From positions 1-20,547 of the IMG/VR virus record IMGVR_UViG_3300021961_000790: a stretch of DNA of 20,547 nucleotides; one strand, given 5' to 3'. Position numbers and translations under genes: made by a program. This document shows positions 11,765 to 18,843 of this stretch, piece by piece. The stretch comes from a virus. How positions within the stretch are numbered: the stretch's first letter is position 1; every line of letters begins with the position of its first letter. The notes beneath the pieces are model-generated. The model ran no database searches and had not been told where the DNA came from. It worked only from the letters and a program-made list of their open reading frames with translations.

Positions 11765-13534
11765 TTAGGCAATATCAATATCTGTATTATAACTGGTAAA
11801 TCCGTTTTCTTTTACCACAGTAAGCACATTATTTACACGACCACCTAGCTCATCTCTGTGCGATACCAACCAAATTGATTTGTGTGCCTCACGTGCCATT
11901 TTCTTAAGAATAGCCATGGCATTTTCAACACCACTGGCATCCATACCACTGTCGATCAATTCGTCAATGAATAACAAGTTGATTGGTTGATACAGACTTT
12001 CCCAAACATCACGGAAACTCCAGGATAATGATAAAATTAACCGATTACGTTCACCTCTACTCAGGTTGTCGAAGTCCAACTCACGCCCAAGCTCAGTGAT
12101 GTTCACACTCAGGTCGTTTAAGAATACCACGGTATGGGGTAGGCCAATACGGTCAAGATATTGGCCTAGTCGAGCGTTCAAGTAGCTCAAGTTTTGATCG
12201 ATAATACGCTTACGTATAAATGAGTCTTTGTTGGTCAACAATTTATACAGGAATTCCTGATGATCTCTAACTCTGGATAACTCATTCATGGCAGTGTAGT
12301 CAATTTCTTCACCAGCAACGTTTTTCATTTCTTCTATTTGCTCAGCGTAAGGATCTGTTTCTGTTTTTTTACTAGACAATTGAACCTGCAGATGTGCCAC
12401 GGAGCTTCTATGATGTATGGCATCTTCTTCCTTGGGATAAAAAGTACTAGGAGCCTCACCTGGATCACCTAGTTCATTTTCTGCCTCACACAATTCCTTG
12501 TGCAAATTGGTAAACTTATCAAATTGTTGTTTGGCATCAGTATAACTGGTTTCTTTAGCAGTTAATATTTCCTGATGCTTATCATCATGCACTTCTTGTC
12601 CACAAGCATGACATTTGTGTTCACGTAAACTTGCCAGATCTATGTCTAACTTTTCCATAGCACGTTGTTCACGTATAATATCTGCTTCAGCACGTTTGAT
12701 TGATGTCCTTAACTCGTTAATTTGACTGACCTGTATTTTCCATCCTGCTAGATTTTTATGAGCAGTAATTTCAGCATCGATATCCAATTTTTGTAATTCA
12801 TCTAATGCTTGTTGTAATCCGTCTAGGTCTTCTTTGTGTTTGTTCTGCCACAGAGTCTGTCTGCGTTTGAGATTTTCAATCTGCTCTTTCATTTTTTCAT
12901 TGGCATCTTGCACGGCCTTGATCTTGAACTCTTCTGCCTGTATGGCATCACGAGTTGTCTTCATCTGATCCTTTAAGGATTCGGCCTTTTCACTTAGAAC
13001 GGTGATACCCAACAGTTGCTCAATGATTTCTCTCTGATCATTGGGTTTAAGTGCGAGGAATGGTTCAGTGTAGGTGTTCAGTGCCACAATGTGTTTAAAC
13101 ATATCGTGGCTCATGTTGAGCAAACGCTCTATTTCTGCTTGTGTCTCACGGCTGTCACCTTGGGCATTATCTTCAGCTTCTTTTTCTTCACCACCCACAA
13201 AAAATTTGATGGTATTGGGCTTGCGGCCTCGCTCAATCTTATAATCAATGCCGTTGACCTCAAAGTCCACAGTGACCAACATGCCCTTGCCGTTGGTCTT
13301 GTTGATTAGGTTTTCTTTTCTGATCTTGGTCAAGGCCTCACCATACAGACCATAACTTAACGCATTGATTATTGTGGTCTTACCTGTGCCATTTCTAGCA
13401 CCTGTGTCATCCCCACCAAGGTCAATGTTCTCGCCTAGGACCAATGTCAGGTCCTTGCGATCAAAATTAACTGCCTGGGTACTGTTACCCACGCTCATGA
13501 AGTTCTTAACTGTGAGATGTTTTATCTTGAACAT
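11765..13534 (-). CDS. gp46: Recombination endonuclease ATPase subunit, gp46 (Rad50/SbcC-like)
   Basis: A 589-residue SMC-type ATPase that partners gp47 in resecting double-strand ends for recombination-dependent replication and host DNA breakdown. Visible motifs in order: Walker A in RNGTGKTT (about 47-54), Q-loop TYTEPF (154-159), a long coiled coil (about 180-410) with a zinc-hook CHAC (C308/C311) at its apex, ABC signature LSRGERNRL (491-499), Walker B NLLFIDEL (519-526), and switch His in LVSHRDEL (H559). The length is close to T4 gp46 (560). The ATG lies 29 nt inside the preceding SGNH-like gene with no clear ribosome binding site, so translation is probably coupled. Confidence 0.96.
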   Translation of the reverse strand: MFKIKHLTVKNFMSVGNSTQAVNFDRKDLTLVLGENIDLGGDDTGARNGTGKTTIINALSYGLYGEALTKIRKENLINKTNGKGMLVTVDFEVNGIDYKIERGRKPNTIKFFVGGEEKEAEDNAQGDSRETQAEIERLLNMSHDMFKHIVALNTYTEPFLALKPNDQREIIEQLLGITVLSEKAESLKDQMKTTRDAIQAEEFKIKAVQDANEKMKEQIENLKRRQTLWQNKHKEDLDGLQQALDELQKLDIDAEITAHKNLAGWKIQVSQINELRTSIKRAEADIIREQRAMEKLDIDLASLREHKCHACGQEVHDDKHQEILTAKETSYTDAKQQFDKFTNLHKELCEAENELGDPGEAPSTFYPKEEDAIHHRSSVAHLQVQLSSKKTETDPYAEQIEEMKNVAGEEIDYTAMNELSRVRDHQEFLYKLLTNKDSFIRKRIIDQNLSYLNARLGQYLDRIGLPHTVVFLNDLSVNITELGRELDFDNLSRGERNRLILSLSWSFRDVWESLYQPINLLFIDELIDSGMDASGVENAMAILKKMAREAHKSIWLVSHRDELGGRVNNVLTVVKENGFTSYNTDIDIA

Positions 13535-14246
13535 GTGTATAAATTAAATCTGCTAAATGTTGGTGACCTTCTTCTAATATGTGCCCTCTCGGACCACACT
13601 TAAAAGTTTTACAAAGTTGTGCAATATAAAAATTAGGCCATTGGTAAAATTTATTTGTGTCGACTAAACTTATATAATACTGTATTTCTTTGCATTCGTC
13701 AAAGATTTGTTGATCGTTCATGACATCGAAATTGATCAGATACTTAACTGACTCAATAAAAAGATTTTCATCTACCAGCCATTTAGAAAGACGATTGTCT
13801 AAGGTATTAATCATAAGATATGGTTTGCTCTTTAAGGTAGACTGCAATTGAATAATTTGCTGTAACCAAAGTTTAAAAGAATATAGTTCGTTATACCAGT
13901 ATTTGTAAAGATCAGATCCCCAATTCTTATAAGAAATCGTAGCGAACTCTTTGGATAAATTCGAAGCAGAATCTAACTGAGGAGTAAAATTAATTTCTTG
14001 ATTGTCGTCACTTTTATAAAAGGTAAACCTGGCATAACTAGTCCAAGCAATCAGATACAAATCATAATCGTTACCGATATTTTTTATAGTGTGGTATACA
14101 GTTCTGGCATTGGTGCCGCCACCGACGGCTTCATTTGTGATAGACGCCTGCAACATATCTGCCAAGACAGCAGGCCACGCCTGGGTCGCAGGATCAGCCA
14201 ATTCATCACCGTATGTAAAACTACAACCACAGGCATATATTCTCAT
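13506..14246 (-). CDS. SGNH/GDSL-hydrolase-like protein inserted between gp47 and gp46
   Basis: A 246-residue protein with SGNH-hydrolase-like blocks: GCSFTYGDEL near the N-terminus (S9 as likely nucleophile), VGGGTNART with G43/N46 as oxyanion-hole candidates (41-49), a YLIAWTSYAR strand in the place of block III, and a C-terminal GHILEEGHQHLADLI with H222 or H228 as catalytic His. The usual block III GxND is not seen, so activity is unsure. SGNH enzymes remove acyl groups from glycans or lipids. The ATG overlaps the gp47 stop as ATGA, and the last 29 nt overlap gp46. T4 has no such gene between 47 and 46, so it looks like an accessory gene fully built into the operon. Confidence 0.65.
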   Translation of the reverse strand: MRIYACGCSFTYGDELADPATQAWPAVLADMLQASITNEAVGGGTNARTVYHTIKNIGNDYDLYLIAWTSYARFTFYKSDDNQEINFTPQLDSASNLSKEFATISYKNWGSDLYKYWYNELYSFKLWLQQIIQLQSTLKSKPYLMINTLDNRLSKWLVDENLFIESVKYLINFDVMNDQQIFDECKEIQYYISLVDTNKFYQWPNFYIAQLCKTFKCGPRGHILEEGHQHLADLIYTHVQDKTSHS

Positions 14247-15259
14247 AGATGTCTATAGATATCTAACAGTAAATTTGGGTCATAATGATCGCTGTCGATA
14301 TTTGTCAATTGGTTCGTGACAATGGTGTCAATACTTTCGAATTTGATATTACCTAACATGATATCCTGTCCTATGTCAGCATTCTTGACAGGCAACAAGG
14401 TTAACTCACGTAGACCATATTGCCCAACAAAGGTTTCCTTGATGAATGTGGCCTCTTCATATGATATGTCAATGTCCAGATTAACTCGGCAGTGCATGCC
14501 TGGCAATAATAATGCTTCTGGAGTCTTGAGTACATTACTTAAATTATAAACTCTATACCTAGGTTGATCTGGCCAAGTGTGATATTCTGGATTGCCACCC
14601 CATTCTAACACCATCATGCCACGAGCGTCATCTCCAGCATCTGCGTAGTTATGTGGAAAGCAGTTGCCGATGTAGGTGATATTATTATTTGTCTGTCGTT
14701 TGTGGAAGTGTCCGCTGAACACATGCTCAAAGTTGTTAAAATCCTCACGCTTGATCTCGCCCGTGTCAGGCATAGCCACCATGGCATTCATCATGAAGTG
14801 TGGTAATTCAAAATGCCCAAATATGTAGCGACCTTTTAGTTTATGAACACGCTTGTGATCATCACCGACAAGCCATGGAGCAATAACAACATCACCGTCA
14901 CTGAACCAATCGTTAACAATGCGAACATTAGGAAGGTGGCGTGCCCATTCAACTGATTGGATATCTCGCTTGTCACGATAGTAAAGATCATGATTGCCAG
15001 GAATAAAATACACAGTGTCAAAGGCGTCATTTAATAATTCCAATGCCCTAAGGCTATAATTCAGCGTGACTATGTTGATCGCGGCACGGTTGTTGTGCCA
15101 ATCACCTAAGAAGAAGCAGGTCTCACAACCTTCCTCCTTGGCCTTGCCAATGAACCATTTGATAAAATTCAGACAGTCATCATTATGTAATTGACTGTTG
15201 GACTTTAGCCCAAAGTGTATGTCTGTACACACCGCCGCTTTTTTAAATAAATTAGCCAT
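14243..15259 (-). CDS. gp47: Recombination endonuclease nuclease subunit, gp47 (Mre11/SbcD-like)
   Basis: A 338-residue metallophosphoesterase of the Mre11/SbcD family, almost the same length as T4 gp47 (339). The five phosphoesterase motifs are visible: DIHFG (D13, H15), GDWHNN (D53), GNHDLYY (N89, H90), GHFELP (H149) and SGHFHKR (H184, H186). It forms the resection complex with gp46, encoded two genes downstream. The ATG at 15259 lies 18 nt after the radical SAM stop, with TAAGG upstream. A good -35/-10 pair ends just before the ATG. Confidence 0.95.
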   Translation of the reverse strand: MANLFKKAAVCTDIHFGLKSNSQLHNDDCLNFIKWFIGKAKEEGCETCFFLGDWHNNRAAINIVTLNYSLRALELLNDAFDTVYFIPGNHDLYYRDKRDIQSVEWARHLPNVRIVNDWFSDGDVVIAPWLVGDDHKRVHKLKGRYIFGHFELPHFMMNAMVAMPDTGEIKREDFNNFEHVFSGHFHKRQTNNNITYIGNCFPHNYADAGDDARGMMVLEWGGNPEYHTWPDQPRYRVYNLSNVLKTPEALLLPGMHCRVNLDIDISYEEATFIKETFVGQYGLRELTLLPVKNADIGQDIMLGNIKFESIDTIVTNQLTNIDSDHYDPNLLLDIYRHL

Positions 15260-15265
15260 ATATCT

Positions 15266-15294
15266 ATTATACCTTAATTATTTGCCGTTGTCTA
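15266..15294 (-). promoter_or_regulatory. Candidate host sigma70-type promoter before gp47
   Basis: The minus strand has TAGACA (15294-15289), a 17-bp spacer and a perfect TATAAT (15271-15266): 11 of 12 consensus positions with ideal spacing. The expected start falls at about 15260-15258, right on the gp47 ATG, so the transcript would be leaderless or nearly so. It overlaps the end of the radical SAM gene. In an AT-rich genome it may be chance, but the spacing is notable. Confidence 0.45.
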
Positions 15295-16591
15295 CACCTT
15301 TGATAGAATTTTCTAATAATGACATAACTGACTTACACATGTCATTGGTGTTGGGAGTAAGTTTGTCTATAATTGCCCGTTTGGTTTGATCATCCAGAGA
15401 TAATATATTGTAATGATAAGGATTATGCAGTATGTTGTAAGATATGTGATCAAAATCCTGTGTGCTGATCCATTCTAGCAATTCTGGAAGATAGAATACG
15501 TTTTGTGTGTTAATGGTAGGATATACCTCCGTTTGAAATTTTTCAGATCTCTTTGAATTAAACTTCTTAACATTATCCACCACGGTCGCCCAATCAGCAC
15601 CACAACGCTGTTGCTCAAACCGCTCACCTATATCATCAATGCTGAAACTTATCTTTATTTCTTTAAAATGTTGCCATAGATCAAAGAATTTTTCCGAATA
15701 CACAGTGCCATTACTATTATAGTCAATTTTAATGTCTTTTGCTACATCTAATTCTATCAGTCGCTTAAGAAATTTAAAATGCAATCTTGACATCAGTGGT
15801 TCACCACCATACAAATCCAAATATCGAATATTCTGAACGGTGTCTAGTAGTTGGTCCCAAAATTCATCAGTTTCTGCCCACCTAACTGCTCCTTTAAGAT
15901 TTTGAAAATCCACTATAGACATAACGCCATTGTCTAATTCCGCTTTGGCTATAGATGAGCTCGACGCTGGGTTACAGATCTTACAGGATAAATTACAGTC
16001 ATTGCCTAGATTTAAATCAAATAATTGTAAATTATTGATATTCTCTGATTGGTAGTCTAGCCGATAGTATATGTCCTTGAATTTGTGCTTGGCTCGCTGG
16101 CGCATACTAGACTTGCCCGCCGCCTCTTCCTTCCAACATGGCGAGCAACTACCAGGATACTCACCAATTAGGAATGCCCGACGCAAGTTTTTCATCGCAC
16201 TACCGGTATAGGCCTCTTTCAAGGTGGTTGATGATAGATTAGAAATCTTAGCGGTGTTCATACAACAAGGACTGATGTCACCAATGGTGGACACACGTAA
16301 ATTTATCCACGGGTATATGCAAAAACTATCACTGAAACTAAAATTAATTCCGCCAGCCTGGTCGGTCTGAGTAAATTCGATGAAGAATTCGGGAATGTCA
16401 ATGGTTGATAGCAATTCATCAACCAATCTTTTTTGATTATCAGAATTATATACAATAACAATACGCTCGTCGTCGGCAAATACGTCTTTCTTCAATGCCA
16501 ATAGGGCTTCATACAAGTCATTTAGAGAGTTGTATGAAGTTACATCTATTTTGGCTAGAATGTTATTCTTCGTAGTGACCACCACCGCCAC
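15278..16591 (-). CDS. Twitch-type radical SAM protein, substrate unknown
   Basis: About 437 residues. The radical SAM core has the CX3CX2C cluster motif CNLSCKIC (C199, C203, C206), followed by YGGEP (261-265), the SAM-binding GGE motif. Before the core is a second cysteine set, C91, C109, C110, C149 and C152 (FCIYPW, SPCCMN, CSPCW), which resembles a SPASM/twitch auxiliary iron-sulfur domain placed at the N-terminus. Proteins of this layout occur in marine phages and bacteria with unknown substrates; SPASM/twitch enzymes often modify peptides or sugars. The start is unsure: GTG codons at 16591, 16585 and 16582 all lie inside the end of gp55 (overlap up to 29 nt). It lies between gp55 and gp47, where T4 has no counterpart. 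Confidence 0.85.
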   Translation of the reverse strand: MAVVVTTKNNILAKIDVTSYNSLNDLYEALLALKKDVFADDERIVIVYNSDNQKRLVDELLSTIDIPEFFIEFTQTDQAGGINFSFSDSFCIYPWINLRVSTIGDISPCCMNTAKISNLSSTTLKEAYTGSAMKNLRRAFLIGEYPGSCSPCWKEEAAGKSSMRQRAKHKFKDIYYRLDYQSENINNLQLFDLNLGNDCNLSCKICNPASSSSIAKAELDNGVMSIVDFQNLKGAVRWAETDEFWDQLLDTVQNIRYLDLYGGEPLMSRLHFKFLKRLIELDVAKDIKIDYNSNGTVYSEKFFDLWQHFKEIKISFSIDDIGERFEQQRCGADWATVVDNVKKFNSKRSEKFQTEVYPTINTQNVFYLPELLEWISTQDFDHISYNILHNPYHYNILSLDDQTKRAIIDKLTPNTNDMCKSVMSLLENSIKGVDNGK

Positions 16592-17441
16592 CCCAGTCTC
16601 CCTGACGAGTATAACTTGGCGTGTAGTTGTTCATTTCTAATATATCATCACGGATGTTTTGATTGCGTTTCTCAATGTTAAGCACGCGGGTAAATGAATT
16701 GGTAATGGCCGCGGTGTAGTAAGCAAACGGATTTTGTGACTTAGATTCATCAAACTGTAGGCCAATCTGACTTAGCTGTAGCAAAGCCTGGGATTGCATC
16801 TCGTCATTGTAGGTATAACCACGCCAATTACTACGTGTTCCGTAGCGTTCACATAATTTAATAAACATATGAGCAAGTTTTGGAGTCATCTGGCCATGGT
16901 CTTTGCTGAACTTACCTTTTTCAACTCCGCCCTTCCAATGGCTTTTACCAACTAAGATTGGTTCACCCTCTTCGTTTATCCTGTAGTGGTTAAAGGGAGG
17001 AAAGTTAACTCTAACATACTTGTTTGGCGCCTTGATCAGATCTGGATCGTCGTATTCGGTATCAAAATTTTCATCGTCTTCCAATTCTTCACGCAATTTC
17101 GCATCTGCTTTCTTCTGTTTGACCTCGTCGATCGGAATGTGTTCCCAGGTCATCACACGGAATACCACGTCAGTTTGGGGAATGTCTTTGGCAGGCACAA
17201 GATATTCATCTAATTTTTTCTTGATGCCATTCAACAGATCTACTTCTTGCTGTTCCTTGGCCAATCGCTCAGATCGCAATTTGCGTGCTTCTAAGATATT
17301 TTTCTTATTGATCTTTTCCACGCTTGTGAGTATCATATCATAATTCTTGTCCTCAGGTGAAGCAAAACTACAATATGTTAGTTTACTTTTGTGTATTTCT
17401 TTAAGAATATCTTTGTTGTTTAAATAGTTAACCTTTCTCAT
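16563..17441 (-). CDS. gp55: Late-transcription sigma factor, gp55-like
   Basis: A 292-residue relative of T4 gp55, the sigma factor that directs host RNA polymerase to TATAAATA late promoters. The N-terminal NYLNNKDILKEI (5-16) and the core WRGYTYNDEM (206-215), FDESKSQNPFAYYT (230-243) and FTRVLNIEKRN (250-260) align by eye with T4 gp55 (185 residues). Between them is an extra segment of about 130 residues (roughly 45-180), charged, with an acidic EDDENFDTEYDDPD stretch. The C-terminus is short and ends in GGGGGHYEE; the clamp-binding LDFLYE-type end of T4 gp55 is missing. I start at ATG 17441 (AAAGGA upstream) rather than in the upstream hydrophobic extension, which would run into the promoter region. 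Confidence 0.92.
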   Translation of the reverse strand: MRKVNYLNNKDILKEIHKSKLTYCSFASPEDKNYDMILTSVEKINKKNILEARKLRSERLAKEQQEVDLLNGIKKKLDEYLVPAKDIPQTDVVFRVMTWEHIPIDEVKQKKADAKLREELEDDENFDTEYDDPDLIKAPNKYVRVNFPPFNHYRINEEGEPILVGKSHWKGGVEKGKFSKDHGQMTPKLAHMFIKLCERYGTRSNWRGYTYNDEMQSQALLQLSQIGLQFDESKSQNPFAYYTAAITNSFTRVLNIEKRNQNIRDDILEMNNYTPSYTRQGDWGGGGGHYEE

Positions 17442-17469
17442 AAATTTTAATTTCCTTTTATATGCTACT

Positions 17470-17499
17470 ATTATAATACCTATAAATACAAGAAAGCAA
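17470..17499 (-). promoter_or_regulatory. Candidate host sigma70-type promoter for gp55
   Basis: The minus strand has a perfect TATAAT (17475-17470), with TTGCTT (17499-17494) 18 bp upstream as a partial -35 box. The expected start near 17463 gives a 22-nt leader that contains the AAAGGA of gp55. The late box for the plus strand lies inside the spacer. Confidence 0.45.
17481..17488 (+). promoter_or_regulatory. Exact T4-type late promoter box for the gp48-gp53 block
   Basis: CCTATAAATACAAG carries an exact TATAAATA. Transcription would begin near 17494, giving a short leader with AAGAGG before the ATG at 17516. It is divergent from gp55 and overlaps the candidate gp55 promoter. Confidence 0.8.
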
Positions 17500-17515
17500 G
17501 AGGTATTTGATAAAA

Positions 17516-18538
17516 ATGGCACTCAACATAACAGGAGCAATAAGCTCAGCCGCTGGCCTAATAGGATCAGGTAGTAAATCTGCCGCATCTAGCGTGTTTA
17601 GCTTGTTGGACCCTAAAAACGCAAGACTAAATCTTTCTGGCCTGTTGCCTGGTGGCACCATGGGTCCGGGTAAAAATAGTGGACCAACGGTGGGCTTTAA
17701 GGGCTCCTCTGGATTGGCCAGCACCATTGAAGAAGAAGATTGGCGTGTGCGTATTAGCCTTGGCGACAAAGCCACGATACTATACAAAGACCCAACTCTG
17801 TCTCCCATGGGTGAAAACCAATTGATGCTACCGTTAATAAAAACCAATGGAGTTATATTTCCTTATACACCACAAATTGAAGTTACGCATCTGGCAAACT
17901 ACCAAACAGCCGCCCTCACACATAGTAATTATCCCGCACACTTTTACAACAACTCAGAAGTGAGTGACATCAGAGTCAGCGGAGAATTTACCGTACAAAG
18001 TGAGGAAGAAGGACAATACCTAATGGCCGCCATCTACTTCTTCCGCTCAGCAACCAAAATGTTTTTTGGACAAGGTGCTAACCAAGGAAACCCGCCACCA
18101 TTGGTGTTCTTGGATGGTTATGGTAGTCACTACTTTCCACATGTGCCCTGTGTGATATCAAGTTTTTCACACACCATGCCAAATGAAGTAGACTACATCC
18201 AGGTGCCAGTGACATCGACGAGTTTAGAAGAAGTGGCTATTGATCCAGAACTTGAAATGAATGCGGTCAATGCCGTGGAAAACCGTGGAGTTAACAATTC
18301 GGAATTTGTGCCCGGACTACTTCAAGCCAGCCCACAGGGACAGATGTCTGCCGGAACCACAAGAATGCAGTACAAGACCATTACCACAAGTACCAGATTA
18401 CCAACTTCTAGTACAATAAGTATTACACTAAAACCAATTTACAGTCGCAGAAATCTACATGAAAGATTTGATCATGCAAAATTTGCCGCTGGCAAACTAC
18501 TACAAGATAACGATCTTGGTCTAGGAGGATTTATCTAA
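17516..18538 (+). CDS. gp48: Baseplate tail-tube cap protein, gp48-like (or gp54-like)
   Basis: A 340-residue protein. The N-terminus is Gly/Ser/Ala-rich (MALNITGAISSAAG). The structured part holds EEEDWRVRISLGDK (near 73-86), YLMAAIYFFRSATKMFFG (near 167-184) and GSHYFPHVPCVISSFSHTMP, typical of the T4-like gp48/gp54 proteins that join the tail tube to the baseplate hub. T4 gp48 is 364 and gp54 320 residues; the two are related and I cannot separate them firmly. The gp53-like neighbour favours gp48 as annotated in marine T4-like phages. The start is at 17516 with AAGAGG upstream, and the stop shares a base with the next start (TAATG). Confidence 0.8.
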   Translation: MALNITGAISSAAGLIGSGSKSAASSVFSLLDPKNARLNLSGLLPGGTMGPGKNSGPTVGFKGSSGLASTIEEEDWRVRISLGDKATILYKDPTLSPMGENQLMLPLIKTNGVIFPYTPQIEVTHLANYQTAALTHSNYPAHFYNNSEVSDIRVSGEFTVQSEEEGQYLMAAIYFFRSATKMFFGQGANQGNPPPLVFLDGYGSHYFPHVPCVISSFSHTMPNEVDYIQVPVTSTSLEEVAIDPELEMNAVNAVENRGVNNSEFVPGLLQASPQGQMSAGTTRMQYKTITTSTRLPTSSTISITLKPIYSRRNLHERFDHAKFAAGKLLQDNDLGLGGFI

Positions 18539-18840
18539 TGGCAGTGAACTACAAAAAGACTAGCCCTTATGCGAATACTGACTACTATGGTTTCTTTCTT
18601 GACGTAGCCAATATTCCTACCATCCCTAATGATCCAAGCGATATTCAATATGAAATAGATGCAATTTATCAATATCGCCCAGACCTATTAGCCAATGACT
18701 TGTATGGTGACAGCGGACTTTGGTGGGTATTCAGCGTAAGAAACCCTAATACTATCAAAGATCCTATATTTGATTTTGTCGCAGGTGCTAATATTTTTGT
18801 TCCTAAAAAAGAGAATTTAACTGCGGCATTGGGGTTATAA
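18538..18840 (+). CDS. gp53: Baseplate wedge protein, gp53-like
   Basis: A 100-residue protein with the block IYQYRPDLLANDLYGDSGLWWVF (start near residue 42), followed by NPNTIKDPIFDF and a GANIFVPKK end, all features of the gp53 wedge family. In T4, gp53 (196 residues) links neighbouring wedges around the hub; this version is about half that length. It has a strong AGGAGG 9 nt before the ATG and overlaps the gp48-like stop by one base, so the two are translated together. Confidence 0.85.
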   Translation: MAVNYKKTSPYANTDYYGFFLDVANIPTIPNDPSDIQYEIDAIYQYRPDLLANDLYGDSGLWWVFSVRNPNTIKDPIFDFVAGANIFVPKKENLTAALGL

Positions 18841-18843
18841 TAC

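Noticed and set aside
14836-15030. Hydrophobic 64-codon frame on the minus strand inside gp47
   Set aside because: Same-strand shadow of gp47, whose catalytic motifs span this region.
17442-17522. 27-residue N-terminal extension of gp55 from a start at 17522
   Set aside because: Hydrophobic extension runs through the intergenic promoter region and is absent from T4 gp55; the ATG at 17441 has its own ribosome binding site.
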